Made by a program: the position numbers and the translations under genes
In this document: in pieces, positions 40,419 to 50,225 of the stretch
How positions within the stretch are numbered: the first letter of the stretch is position 1
Layout: each line of letters starts with the position of its first letter
The notes under the pieces: model-generated
Databases searched by the model: none
Told to the model about the DNA's origin: nothing
What the model saw: the letters and a program-made list of their open reading frames with translations, nothing else
NCBI RefSeq assembly: GCF_001316105.1
Contig: NZ_BBCP01000011.1
Span: 1-64,000 of the forward strand
DNA length: 64,000 bases
Direction of reading: 5' to 3'
Origin: Thermogymnomonas acidicola JCM 13583
GTDB taxonomy: Archaea > Thermoplasmatota > Thermoplasmata > Thermoplasmatales > Thermoplasmataceae

Positions 40419-41213
40419 TTGAGGATAAGCAGGATCGTTGAGCTGTCAGCCCTGGCCGCCGTGGTGATCTTTGTAGTCGGCGTAACGGTGTATTCAGGTA
40501 CAATACCGCCAGTGAGCACGATAGCGTCGGAGAGCATGACACACAGCGACTACTGGCAGTACGGGACAATGAACGTCGGAGACATTGTGTTCGTCAAGAA
40601 AGTAGACAATGTGCCAGGCTCCGTGATAACGTACGTGGTCGGCAGGGAGAGGAACTATTCGACCTATGGGGGGGAGTACGGGAACGTAGTATTGTACAGG
40701 AGTTCAGATGGCCAGACCATCATACACAGGGCTATGTTCTACCTTTCCTGGTCTTCAGGCAGGCCCGTTGTGCAGGGATACCACAACCAGTCGTGGATGA
40801 CGGTCACTGATAAGTACGTCCTCATAAAGGAAGTGGGCTTTTCACACAGGAACCTTGTTGTCTACATATCCTCCATGGTCAACGAGAGTGGCTTCATAAC
40901 CGTGGGGGGGGACTTCAACCTGGCCTTCCGCGGGGGGGTCTACAACTCATCGCTTAATGCATATGAAGCGGCAGACCAGAACGTCGGTATAACGAACGCC
41001 CCCCCTGTGAACAAGAGCAGTATCATCGGTGTGGCCTTCTGGGACATACCGTGGTTCGGACTCATAAAGCTGAACGTGCTGAAGCTCTACGGCCAGTGGC
41101 CGCAATCCAACGAGGTGGCCAAGGATACCTATGACCTCTTCTTCGCTGCAATCCTTGTCATAGTGGTGCTCGCTGCCTTCCCGTACGGGCGGGTCATAAG
41201 GAGGAAGAAGTAA
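40419..41213 (+). CDS. Signal peptidase I (archaeal/ER type, S26B)
   Basis: 264 residues from TTG 40419. N-terminal membrane helix LAAVVIFVVGVTVYSG; catalytic Ser in TIASESMTHSDYW; His in GQTIIHRAMFY (the Ser/His arrangement of SEC11-type enzymes rather than the Ser/Lys dyad); Asp in ITVGGDFNLAF. C-terminal membrane helix LFFAAILVIVVLAAFPYG and basic tail RVIRRKK. Two in-frame 7-base runs. Directly upstream of a secreted protein gene, which echoes SipW-type peptidases encoded beside their substrates. A housekeeping role is equally possible. Confidence 0.85.
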   Translation: MRISRIVELSALAAVVIFVVGVTVYSGTIPPVSTIASESMTHSDYWQYGTMNVGDIVFVKKVDNVPGSVITYVVGRERNYSTYGGEYGNVVLYRSSDGQTIIHRAMFYLSWSSGRPVVQGYHNQSWMTVTDKYVLIKEVGFSHRNLVVYISSMVNESGFITVGGDFNLAFRGGVYNSSLNAYEAADQNVGITNAPPVNKSSIIGVAFWDIPWFGLIKLNVLKLYGQWPQSNEVAKDTYDLFFAAILVIVVLAAFPYGRVIRRKK

Positions 41214-41447
41214 CTACAGGACGTGGGCAGCATTGCCAGGGGGGGCTCCATGGAGCATCCACCTTTGTATCTGTGTGTTCCTGTGCCCCCCCTCACGGTA
41301 CCTGCAGGGCACCATTCCCATGATATGTAACAATAATCCCTAAATTCATTCAAAACAATATTCCATATCTTTGCTTCCACCCCCCCCTTTTGTATCGTGC
41401 AGCAGTAACAGACATGCCCATGAGGGGGGGCGAAGGAGAAAGAGAGA

Positions 41448-42047
41448 ATGAATAGAAAGACCATGATAGCCATTGTCGCTCTGGTGGCAACACTGCTTCC
41501 GGCTGTGGCTGTGGCTGACGTGATGGTGCAGGGCTTTGTGAACGGAAACTCCCAGGCTGTGCCAGATGCATTTTACGTGCAGCCAGGATCGAACTACATG
41601 CAGGCGCACAGTGCAGCGGGGGGGTTCACATGGATGAGCAAGTCGGTCAGCGAGAGCGAGATACTGGGAAACATAACCCTCGGCTTCATGACAAATGAGA
41701 CCATATATGAGGTCAACGTCTTGGACGTCAACTTCTCGAGCGGTGCATCCGGCGACTTCAACATTACCGTAACGGTGCCTTCTGGGGGGGTCTCTGGCAC
41801 AGTGGCATTCCCAGAAGATACAGCCATGTGGGTATCTAACGAGCCGTTCACCCTGAGCTACAGCGGGATCCACTTTGCATCAGGATCTACGACCTATGAG
41901 TTTAACCTGGCATCACCCGGTACGACATCGGAAGTCTTCGACAACGTTAACCACAGCACGCACCTGTACATAGCATTCGTAGTGGGTGCCGGCCCGGCGG
42001 ATGAAAGCTACTCGTTCCTTGTGACGATGAGCCTGCTCTCCTCGTGA
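41448..42047 (+). CDS. Secreted beta-rich protein (possible TasA/archaeal pilin-like substrate)
   Basis: 199 residues from ATG 41448. Signal peptide MNRKTMIAIVALVATLLPA with likely cleavage after AVA (AVAVA-DVMVQGF). The mature protein alternates polar and hydrophobic residues with many Thr/Ser/Asn/Gly, for example NITLGFMTNETIYEVNVLDV and GDFNITVTVPSGGVSG, as in secreted beta-sandwich proteins. It ends YSFLVTMSLLSS without anchor. Size, fold pattern and position after a signal peptidase recall TasA-type or archaeal bundling-pilus subunits; no specific motif proves this. Frame intact with two in-frame 7-G runs. Confidence 0.6.
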   Translation: MNRKTMIAIVALVATLLPAVAVADVMVQGFVNGNSQAVPDAFYVQPGSNYMQAHSAAGGFTWMSKSVSESEILGNITLGFMTNETIYEVNVLDVNFSSGASGDFNITVTVPSGGVSGTVAFPEDTAMWVSNEPFTLSYSGIHFASGSTTYEFNLASPGTTSEVFDNVNHSTHLYIAFVVGAGPADESYSFLVTMSLLSS

Positions 42048-42057
42048 GGGCATGGCC

Positions 42058-42106
42058 CGCCAAATTTTTACCTTTTTAGTTACATTTTTAAATTTAATTT
42101 TTCAAA
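42058..42106 (+). terminator. T-rich terminator-like region
   Basis: Just after the secreted protein stop the plus strand carries several T runs (AATTTTTACCTTTTTAG and ACATTTTTAAATTTAATTTTTC), the usual archaeal termination signal, with no stable hairpin needed. Confidence 0.55.
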
Positions 42107-42380
42107 CATCTGACAGTAGGGACACCAAGCATCTCTTTTAAGGTTTATGAAAGGCCTTTGTACTTATTTTAATACACGAAATTATGGAATACAGATATTT
42201 CAGGGAAATATGGTAGCAGTGAAACTATGATTATGACATTACATTAGTGCAAGGATGCCATGGTTTTCCAGGCCAGGTCACCGCAAACTTGACGTGGGTC
42301 TATACCCTCTGCAGAAGTTCCCGGTTCTGAGCGGATGTTTCCTTGGATGATGAATGACTGCATTTAATAGCCACTCACAG
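42107..42380. other. AT-rich intergenic region, nothing recognised
   Basis: Between the secreted protein and the convergent aldo-keto reductase. No frame of useful length. Composition is markedly more AT-rich than the genes, and the 7-base G/C runs are absent here. Confidence 0.45.
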
Positions 42381-43420
42381 TCAAACTCTTCCTGACATCT
42401 GCTGCCTCTCTGCTTGCTCGTCATATGGGTACGTCACGTAGAGGCTACTTGCCCTATCGAGCTCATCCATCTCTTCTCTGGTCAGTTTCACGTCCACAGA
42501 GCCGATGTTCTCCCTGACCTGCTCGACACTCCTGGCACCTATGATCGGGGGAAGTCACTCCCTTCCTGTTCAGGAGCCAGGCGAGGGATACCTGTGCGTC
42601 TGTCACCCCCCCCTTCGACTGTGCGATCCGATGCACCGCTTTCAGTACCCTGCTGTAGTAGTCTTCGGCCCCCCCTTCCAGGCACGTCTATGCCCCCCCT
42701 GGATACCATGCTGCGAAGCCTCGTGCCGTCTGGCACCTCTCCCCCCCCACCGTGTACTTTCCGCTCAGCACGCCTCCCTTCAGGGGGGCTCCACGGCAGG
42801 ACGGCGATGTTCTCGTGCACGCACAGGGGGGGTATGAGTTCGAACTCTGTGGCCCTGCAGAGCAGGCTGTACTGCGGTTGCAGGCTCACGAACTCACTGA
42901 GCCCGTTCTCCCTGCTTATGGAGAGGGCGAGCATGAGCTGCCAGGCCCTGAAGTTGCTCGCACCTATGTGTAGCACCTTCCCCCCCTCGTCCACGAGAGC
43001 CTGTAGTGCGGATAGCGTCTCCGAGAGGTCGGTGATGGGGGGGTCCCATGCGTGGACCTGCAGTATGTCTATGTAATCGGTCTTCAGCCTCCTCAGGCTC
43101 CCCTCAACGGAGTGCCTTATGTGCTTTCTCGTAAGTCCAACAGAGTTGGGCTTGTCGGAGGTGGCGAACCTCACCTTGGTGGCAACTATGTAGTCCTCCC
43201 TGTTCCTGTTGGAGAGCCATTTACCCAGTATCTCCTCAGACCTCCCCCCCTGGTTGTATACATCCGCTGTATCGAAGAAGTTACCGCCGCTTGCCTCGAA
43301 CTCGTCCATGATCCTGAAGGCAGTCTCCTCCCCGGCATCCCTGCCGAAGGTCATTGTGCCGAGGCAAAGCTCGCTCACCCTTAGGCCTGTCTTTCCCAGC
43401 AGCCTGAGCTCCATTCGCAT
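42381..43420 (-). CDS. Aldo/keto reductase (frameshifted)
   Basis: NAD(P)H-dependent oxidoreductase with a TIM barrel, about 330 residues repaired. ATG 43420 (MRMELRLLGKTGLRVSEL). GGNFFDTADVYNQGGRSEE holds the catalytic Asp and Tyr, YIVATKVRF the Lys, and IDILQVHAWDPP the His. Extra glycine/proline residues come from in-frame 7-base runs. Breaks lie near 42783-42788, 42744-42750, 42694-42700, 42670-42676 and 42607-42613. The repaired C-terminal part includes VSLAWLLNRKGVTSPIIGAR and TREEMDELDRASSLYVTYPY. Substrate unknown. Confidence 0.87.
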
Positions 43421-43506
43421 GTATTGAGAGGGGGGGAGGATAACTACTTTTCTTGGGCCCTGGATCCAGAGGCAACACTTTATTGCCACCTGAAAAATCA
43501 TCACAG

Positions 43507-44962
43507 GTGGCAGCACGCGTACTGCAGGTCACAGGCACATCGTCAGGGAGCGGAAAGAGCACTGTAGCCATGGCAATGGCGTACCACTTCAGGAAGCTCG
43601 GGTACAGGGTATGCCCTTTCAAGGCTGTAAACATGTCACTGAACTCGGTGGTGGTGCACAACGGTGAGATGTCCAGGGCACAGTGGCTGCAGGCCTTGGC
43701 CGCAGGCGCAAGGCCAGATGTCAGGATGAACCCCGTTCTCCTGAAGCCTGAGGGCCAGGGCTCGCAGGTCATAGTGAACGGCAGGGCCATGGGAAGGATG
43801 GCAGTGAGGGAATACTACTCGTACATCTCATCTGACGGCCTCATGAAGATCCTGGAATCCATCCAGTGGGCCATGGGGGGGACAGCGACATAGTCGTATC
43901 GGAGGGTGCGGGCTCCCCGGCCGAGATAAACCTCCTGAGGTTCGACCTGTCCAACGGCCTGCTGCCGGAGATATCGGGGGGGTGCCCCATAGTCATGGTG
44001 GGAGACATAGAGAGGGGGGGCGGCGTCTTCGCGTCCCTCTACGGCACACTGGAGCTCATGCCCCACAGGTCCCAGGTGAAGGCGCTGGTCATAAACAGGA
44101 TGCGTGGGGGGGACACCTCCATCCTGGAACCCGGCATAAGGCTCCTCGAAGGCCTATCAGGAACAAGGGTTGCAGGCGTCGTGCCATTCTTCGAGTTCAA
44201 CCTGCCCGGGGGAAGACTCCATGGACTACCAGGGGGACACTGGATCGGAAGAGGTGTGCGTGCTGCGTTACCCCCCACATGGAGAACTACAGCGAGGTTG
44301 ACCCGCTCAGGTACTACGGTGTGGGATACTCATACGTGGACCACAGGAATGCAGGCAAGATACTTAACGCAAGGCTGGTGGTGCTACCCGGGTCGAAGCT
44401 CGTCTTTGAAGACCTCGCTTACATAAGGAGGCATGGCATCGACAGGCTGATTATGAAGGCCAGGGAGAGGGGGGGCGCCAGCGTCCTTGGCGTATGCGGC
44501 GGTTACCAGATCCTGGGGGGGAAGAGCATAAGCGACCCGTCTGCCGTGCAGTCAAGCGGTTCCTTCACCGAGGGCCTGGGACTCCTGGACGTTGAAACGG
44601 AATACGCGAAGGAAAAGACAATAAGGGAGGTGGAATATAATATAAGGAACAGCCACCTGACGAGCCAGAGGTACAGGGGGGGATACGAGATACACTACGG
44701 GATGGTGAGGAACTTGTCTGAGGAACCATTCCTTGAGACCGATCTGGGGGGGCCAGAGGGAGCGGTGTCCAGGGACGGGGGGGCAGTGATGGGCACGAAT
44801 GTGCACGGCGTGCTGGAGTCAAGGGAACTCATCGAACACATTCTCGGGAGGAAGGTACCTGTATCCAGTTACATGGAAGGCCTTGAGGCTGAGGTCAGGA
44901 GGGTTAGCGAGAGGATACTCTCCTGCCTCGATCTGGACTACATCGAGAGGCTAGTGCTGTGA
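43507..44962 (+). CDS. cobQ: Cobyric acid synthase (frameshifted)
   Basis: Amidates the side chains of adenosylcobyrinate diamide in cobamide synthesis. GTG 43507 gives MAARVLQVTGTSSGSGKST with the P-loop; an upstream in-frame region from 43453 is less likely coding. VCPFKAVNMSLNSVVVHNGE, DIVVSEGAGSPAEINL and PIVMVGDIERGGVFASLYG (repaired) are family motifs. The glutaminase Cys is in ASVLGVCGGYQILGGKS (one extra G) and its His in GTNVHGVLES. Breaks lie near 43874-43880, 44023-44029, 44108-44114 and 44208-44275. About 475 residues. Overlaps cobD by four bases. Confidence 0.92.
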
Positions 44963-45909
44963 GCTACCCTTACATAGTCCTGGGTATAACGATACTCATA
45001 GGCGCCATCCTCCTGGACATTATCTTCGGGGAGCCGCGGGAGTGGATACACCCTGATAGGATACTTGGCAGGCTCATATCTTATATGGAGCCACCATTCA
45101 GGTCTCTCAATGGTGGAGTCGCAGGCGGGTTCCTCCTCGCCGTAGTGTTTATAGCTGCCATCACCTCGGTGGCCTACTTTGTGCTTGCAGTCTCCTCACC
45201 CGTGGCCTTCGTCTTCGTGATAGTGGGTATCGCCTACCTGAAGGCTGGTGTATCGGTGAGCAGGAACGCATCCACGGCCAGGCGTGTTGTCAGGCTCCTG
45301 GAGAACGGCGAGCTGGAGGCTGCCAGGGATGCCCTGATCGCGTCTGTGAGGAGGGACACCAGCGAGCTGGACACTGGCCATGTGGTCTCGGCGGTGATAG
45401 AGATGCTTGGCCAGAGCCTCCTCTACGACGTTTTCTCCCCCCCACTCTTCTTCTTCGCCATCTTCGGCCCAGTGGGGGCACTCTTCGTGAAACTCGTCGT
45501 GACACTCGACAGGAGGATGGGCAAGAGGAACAAGAGGTACTTCGAGTTCGGCAGGTGGGCCGCGATAATATCGACTGTCGTGAACTACATCCCGGCCAGG
45601 ATCGCCGGCTACATGACGCTGCTCGGCGCCGAGTTGCTGAACTACAGGATACCGAGGCTGTCACTGAGGTCAGTGAGCAGGCTCGTCGAGAGCGTCAACT
45701 CTGGCTGGACCATGGGTGCAATGGCAGTTGCAATGAACATCAGGCTGGAAAAGATGGGCTCGTACATACTCAACGACGACGGCTTCGAGCCCGGCATAGG
45801 TGACATAAAGAAGGCCATAAACATATATTACATGACGGTCTACTCCTCTATAATACTCATAGTTATACCCATAATGATCATCGTATTCCTCGGTACATCA
45901 GCTCTGTGA
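44959..45909 (+). CDS. cobD: Adenosylcobinamide-phosphate synthase CobD/CbiB
   Basis: Membrane enzyme that attaches aminopropanol (phosphate) to adenosylcobyric acid. 316 residues from GTG 44959, overlapping the cobQ stop. IIFGEPREWIHPDRILGRLI is the N-terminal family motif (DxxxGDPxxxxHPV type), RRDTSELDTGHVVSAVIEML the central signature. Hydrophobic helices lie at residues 5-20, 55-75, 80-95, 155-175 and 290-312. The frame is intact. The 3' end overlaps sppA by 32 bases, tail to tail. The pair implies a corrinoid salvage or synthesis capability. Confidence 0.92.
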   Translation: MSYPYIVLGITILIGAILLDIIFGEPREWIHPDRILGRLISYMEPPFRSLNGGVAGGFLLAVVFIAAITSVAYFVLAVSSPVAFVFVIVGIAYLKAGVSVSRNASTARRVVRLLENGELEAARDALIASVRRDTSELDTGHVVSAVIEMLGQSLLYDVFSPPLFFFAIFGPVGALFVKLVVTLDRRMGKRNKRYFEFGRWAAIISTVVNYIPARIAGYMTLLGAELLNYRIPRLSLRSVSRLVESVNSGWTMGAMAVAMNIRLEKMGSYILNDDGFEPGIGDIKKAINIYYMTVYSSIILIVIPIMIIVFLGTSAL

Positions 45910-46649
45910 CCACATCTTCCACCAGGTCCTGTAGGTATTCCCTTACCTGGACGGAACCGAGAAGCCTGGAGATAAGGGGGGGAACCCTGGCTCGAACCGC
46001 CTGACCTTCATCCCTGAACCCGTGGCGGCCCTGAGTTCCTCCAGGACCTTTTCCTTGCCCGCTATGCCGTCTATGAGCCGAGCTCAAGGGCCTCCCTTGG
46101 GCTGAACACCCTGCCGTTTATGGTTTCGTCGATCCTCTCAGGCGGTATTTTCCTCCTCGATATGACATCATCCCTGAACCTCGAGAATATGTCGGAGAGG
46201 ACCTTCCTGTATATCTCCCTGGCCTCATCGTCCGCGGGGGGGCTGAATGGAGATAGCATGTCTTTGTATTTGCCGACCTTCGTCACGTTCACATCTATGC
46301 CTATGCGTTCCAGGAACCTCCTCACGCTGGGGGGGTTCACGCTTATGACGCCTATGGAGCCCACAAGCGAGGTCTCCATCGCGTATATCTTTGTGCAGGC
46401 ACAGGCGAGCCAGTAGCTCCCGGATACGCCCAGGCCCTGTATGAATGCATACACGGTCTTTTTAGAGGAGAGCGAGGAGAGGGCATCGTAGAGTATCTGG
46501 CTTGCTGTGGCATCCCCTCCCTCCGAGTTTATCGTGACCAGGACGCCACCAACCCTCCTCCTTGACCTGAGGTAGCGGAATATCGGCACGTAGTTCCTAA
46601 CAGACCTGTCAGTGATCCTGCCGTAGAAGCTCACCTCAGCAACGTACAC
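45878..46649 (-). CDS. sppA: Signal peptide peptidase SppA-like serine protease (frameshifted near the end)
   Basis: S49 family protease of about 255 residues repaired, half-size like other archaeal SppA. GTG 46649 (MYVAEVSFYGRITD). NSEGGDATASQILYDAL and the serine motif GLGVSGSYWLACACTKIYA with VGSIGVISV are typical; the catalytic Lys is probably in VGKYKDMLSPFSPP. A frame error near 46078-46082 stops the first frame at ALELGS; the next continues LIDGIAGKEKVLEELRAAT. A second break at the 7-G run near 45976-45982 leads to the end RLLGSVQVREYLQDLVEDVV. No N-terminal membrane helix is seen. Confidence 0.83.
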
Positions 46650-46685
46650 GATTAGAAAGTGGGAATTGGTATGAAAACCTTGAGA

Positions 46686-47343
46686 TCAGAGCATCATGGA
46701 GAGCCTCTGGTCGATCTCCATGGCTACCTTCACCGGATCGCTTGCCTGGTAGATCTTCCTGCCAACGATGACGTAGTCCGCACCGGCCGCCACCGCAGAG
46801 ACCTCATCGCCTCCCTGGGCGCCTATGCCGGGCGATATTATCTTCATGCCCCCCCCGGCGCGTGCCCTTATCTGGCGCAGGACGGCCTCGTTGTTGCCCG
46901 GGGGGGCCACGAAGCCGTACACCCCCGGCCTTCATGGAAATGTCGATAAGCATGTCATGGAACCTGTTGAGCAAATCCGAGGCCCCGGGGGGGTGGGACA
47001 TGGCAACCACAGAGAAGACCTTCATGTCTCCTGCTGCTTCAACCACGGCCCTCAGCGAATCTTGGCCAACGAAGCTGTGTGCTATCACACCCCATGCGCC
47101 CAGTTCCCTGACCCTCTCCACTATGAGCCTGTTGGTGTTGGGTATGTCTGCAAGCTTCAGGTCGCATATCACCCTCGAAAACCTGGATATCTCTCTTATT
47201 ATCTGCGGCCCTGCGTGGAGAATGATGGGCCAGTTGACCTTTATGGCAAAACAGTGGGGAGAGATGTCCTGAGCCATACGTAGGGCCCTCCCCCCCACAT
47301 CTACCAGATCCAGCGCGAGTATAAGCCTGCTCCCATCGCTCAT
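46686..47343 (-). CDS. pyrF: Orotidine 5'-phosphate decarboxylase (frameshifted)
   Basis: Last step of UMP synthesis. ATG 47343. LILALDLVD starts the barrel; ICDLKLADIPNTN is the catalytic K-x-x-D-I motif (DLKLADIPNT). VAMSHPPGASDLLNR is the loop over the phosphate (one extra proline from a 7-base run). A break near 46920-46930 shifts the frame; the rest reads YGFVAPPGNNEAVLRQIRA and IISPGIGAQGGDEVSAV, then ADYVIVGRKIYQASDP. About 215 residues, normal for archaea. Confidence 0.94.
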
Positions 47344-47365
47344 TTCCCTGGCATTGCTCTGCCTT

Positions 47366-47378
47366 AATTATTTATTTC
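47366..47378 (-). promoter_or_regulatory. TATA box for pyrF inside the ftsZ 3' end
   Basis: On the minus strand AAATAAATAATTA (plus-strand TAATTATTTATTT) lies about 28 bases upstream of ATG 47343 and overlaps the ftsZ stop codon. It suggests that pyrF has its own promoter despite following ftsZ on the same strand. Confidence 0.55.
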
Positions 47379-48516
47379 ACTATGTCCACCGGTGTCTCAT
47401 CCTCTCCGCTGACGAGCATCTTCCTCAGGTTCTTGGCGTCCTCAAGCGTCTTTATCATGTACGGGGACTTGACGCCTGTTAGGAGCAGCAGGACCCTGAG
47501 CCTGCTGCCCATGGACGGGTCGACAGCAGTGCCAAGGATTATGTTCGCGTCCTTGTTTATCCTCCTCTGTATCTCTCTCGTGGCGGTCTCCGCCTCTGCG
47601 AGGGTTATCGAGCCCCCGACTATCCTTATTATGCACCCCCTGGCATCTGATATGTCTGTGTCTATTAGGGGGGGTGAGGAAATGGCCATCTCCAGGGCCC
47701 TCAGAGCCCGGTTGTCGCCCCCGTCGACCTCCCCTATCCCGATGAGGCAACTCCGCCGTCCTTCATTACAGTCTTCACATCCGCATAGTCTATGTTTATC
47801 TCCCCCCCGGTCTGTGTGATCATCTCCGTCAGGCCCTTCATGGCCTCGCCGAGGAAGCGGTCGGAGAACGCAAAGGCCTCGTCCAGTGGCTTCTTGGGGA
47901 CATGTTTCAGGAGGAGGTCGTTTGGAATCGCTATCAGGGTGTCGGAGTACTGCGAGAGCTTTTCCAGGCCCTGGAGCGCGTTTTCCATCCTAATCCTCCC
48001 CCCCTCTGAGGTGAAAGGAAGCGTAACGGTGGAGATGACCAGCGCGTTGGCGTCCTTTGCAGCCTTCGCCACAACCGGTGCTGCACCCGTGCCCGTGCCA
48101 CCGCCCAGTCCACAGGTTACGAACACTATGTCACACCTCTGCACTATCTTCTGTATGTTCGGCAAATCCTCTATAGCCGCCTCCTCACCTATGGATGGTA
48201 TTGCACCTGTGCCAAGGCCCCCCCTGGTCTTGTTCTTGCCTATCAGCATCTTCTTCGGTGCGTTTATCTCAAGCAGGTGGGACGCGTCTGTGTTAATTGC
48301 TATCAGGTCGGCACCCGTGACACCCTCCTCAGCCAGCCTGCTTATGGTGTTCGAACCTGCGCCGCCGCACCCTATGATCTTTATCCTGACCCGAAGCCTG
48401 TTCGCGATCTCCTCTATCTCCCTCTCCTCCGGGGACACGTAGTTTTCCGAAGCCTGCACCTCGCCAGGACTCCCATCCTCTGCGGATCTTACAAGTAGGC
48501 CAACGCTGTCAACCAT
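47372..48516 (-). CDS. ftsZ: Cell division protein FtsZ (frameshifted once)
   Basis: Tubulin-like GTPase of the division ring, about 382 residues. ATG 48516. GCGGAGSNTISRL and the tubulin signature CGLGGGTGTGAAPVVA are intact. Family TRGLGTG reads TRGGLGTG, EGRIRM reads EGGRIRM and QTGEIN reads QTGGEIN; each extra glycine comes from a 7-C run (for example 48218-48224). A missing C near 47737 breaks the frame after KDGGVA; repair gives ALIGIGEVDGGDNRALRALE. The C-terminal tail ends DETPVDIVK. Confidence 0.96.
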
Positions 48517-48537
48517 ATGTCAGACATAATACTGCTC

Positions 48538-48549
48538 AATATATATAAT
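48538..48549 (-). promoter_or_regulatory. TATA box upstream of ftsZ
   Basis: Plus-strand AATATATATAAT (minus ATTATATATATT) centred near 48544, 28 bases upstream of ATG 48516, the leaderless spacing. The divergent prenyltransferase gene starts 119 bases away from the ftsZ start. Confidence 0.6.
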
Positions 48550-48634
48550 AATTTTGTTACATTCCCCCATCAAATGCGAGCCCCCTCAAAGAACCTTTTA
48601 GATACAGTTTTAACCGCCCCGGTGATTATGCCGC

Positions 48635-49712
48635 ATGGCCGGGCAGGAAAACATCAGGAAGAACCGCCTCATCATGTGGTACTCCGCCTTCAGGGGGGGA
48701 TTCTACGACAGGAGGAGGCCGGAGGACTACGACTTCATCTCAAGGTTCCTATTTTCGGCGAGGAGCGTGATCCTGGTCATATCAGCGCAGGCAGCGATCA
48801 TATCTGGCATCCTCTCCTACATCTACGGCGCGTTCAGTGTCCAGAGGTTTATCCTGGTCTTCTTCGGTTTCCTGATAGCGCATGCCCTGAGTAACCTGTC
48901 CAACGATTACTTCGGGTATGTCCGCGGGGGACGACACCCCCCCGGACTCACCGCGCCGCATGTACACGATACACCCTATAGCTGACAACATCCTCTCCAG
49001 GGAGGAGGCGAGGCTCTCCATAGTCCTCTTACTCCTGGCAGGGCTGGCAATAGCCGGTGCCCTGACATACATGTCGGGGGATATACACACTGGCATTCCT
49101 CGCAGCTGGCCTGGCACTCCTCTTCCTGTACGATGCCGCACCGAAGCCCCCCCTGAAGTATTACGGCCTCGGTGAGGTAGCGAGCTTCCTCGCCTGGGGG
49201 CCCGGTGATGGTCTCCGGTGGCGTCTATGCAATAACTGGCCACTTCTTCTATCAGTCGGTGCTTGTGGGCACCCCCCCGTACGGCCTCGGTGTCATGAGC
49301 ATACTCTGGGGGGAAGCATGTAGACCAGGAGGAATACGACAGGTCCAGGAAAATAAGGACTATGCCAGTTCTCCTTGGCGGGAGGAGGGCCCTGTACGCA
49401 GGGGGGGCAGCCATAATAGTTGCCATGTACATCGTTCCTGTGGTCGAGATCCTCCTCGGTACCCTACCCATAACGTCAATAATCATATTCGCAAACCTCC
49501 CACTCCTGATCTATGCAGTGAGGGTCTTCAGGAGTCCCAGGCCGGAGAGGCCTCCTGAGGGTTTCGTCGGCTGGCCCCCCCTCTGGTACCACAGGGCTGC
49601 CCTCAGGCACAACAGAAGGTACGGCTGGCTCTACATCCTGGCCCTCCTGGTACCGGCCTTGCTGGCAGCGGCCACGGGAAATCACGCGATGGCTGCTCAC
49701 CTTTTCCTCTGA
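48635..49712 (+). CDS. menA: UbiA-family prenyltransferase, probably MenA (frameshifted)
   Basis: Integral membrane prenyltransferase that would prenylate dihydroxynaphthoate in menaquinone synthesis. ATG 48635. The first Asp-rich motif is NDYFGYVRG(D)DTPDS after correcting the run near 48926-48930; the second is VDQEEYDRSRKIRTMPVLLG after repair near 49310-49318. About eight helices, for example SVILVISAQAAIISGILSYI and LLVPALLAAATGNHAM. Breaks lie near 48940, 49080, 49146, 49196, 49312 and 49404. About 355 residues. MenA rather than another UbiA member is inferred from the presence of mqnD. Confidence 0.8.
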
Positions 49713-49767
49713 GGGTGTGCATACAGTGTAATAAGACATAAGAAATACTGACAATTTCCTAATAAAT

Positions 49768-49777
49768 CTTATAAATA
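49768..49777 (+). promoter_or_regulatory. TATA box of the Fur-family gene
   Basis: CTTATAAATA centred near 49773, 25 bases before ATG 49798; the mRNA would be nearly leaderless. The AT-rich stretch 49755-49797 could also hold a Fur/PerR-type self-operator, but no perfect family palindrome was recognised. Confidence 0.55.
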
Positions 49778-49797
49778 AAGATACGATGTCTTTTTAA

Positions 49798-50225
49798 ATG
49801 GTCTCAGGAAAGTACGTGGATCTACTGAGGAGGTCAGGGTACAAGATAACACCCCCCCAGAGGTTAACGGTCATAAAGTACATTGAGGACCACTCACCGG
49901 GACACTTCAAGGCCGAGGACATCTACCAGGCACAAAGGAGGAGGAGCCCACCATCACGCTTGCCACAGTGTATAATATACTCAGGGCCCTTAGGGAAGCC
50001 GGCGCCGTCAGGTCATTTGAGGCCAACGGCTCCATGTGGTTCGAGACAAACACCGAACTGCACGGCAACATGGTATGCAGGGTGTGCGGGAGGATCTTTG
50101 ACGTGCCCCCCCTGGGCGAGGAGGTGCAGAACGCTCTCATTACCTCTGAGCACAGCATAGAGAGCGTCAGCATAATCATGAACGGCGTCTGCAGGGAGTG
50201 CAGGTCTAGGATGCCTCCTCCCTGA
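49798..50225 (+). CDS. Fur/PerR-family metalloregulator (frameshifted)
   Basis: About 140 residues. YVDLLRRSGYKITPPQRLTV is the N-terminal wing (family KITPQR; extra proline from a 7-C run). A missing base near 49932 breaks the frame; repair gives TITLATVYNILRALREAG, the recognition helix. The zinc-binding region is HGNMVCRVCGRIFDV, and the C-terminal NGVCRECRSR completes the CxxC pairs. Metal or peroxide sensing cannot be told apart here. The 3' end overlaps folP by 20 bases. Confidence 0.9.

Noticed and set aside
49732-49790. AAGACAT...ATGTCTT inverted repeat as a Fur operator
   Set aside because: The arms are seven bases but about 50 bases apart, unlike a Fur or PerR box.
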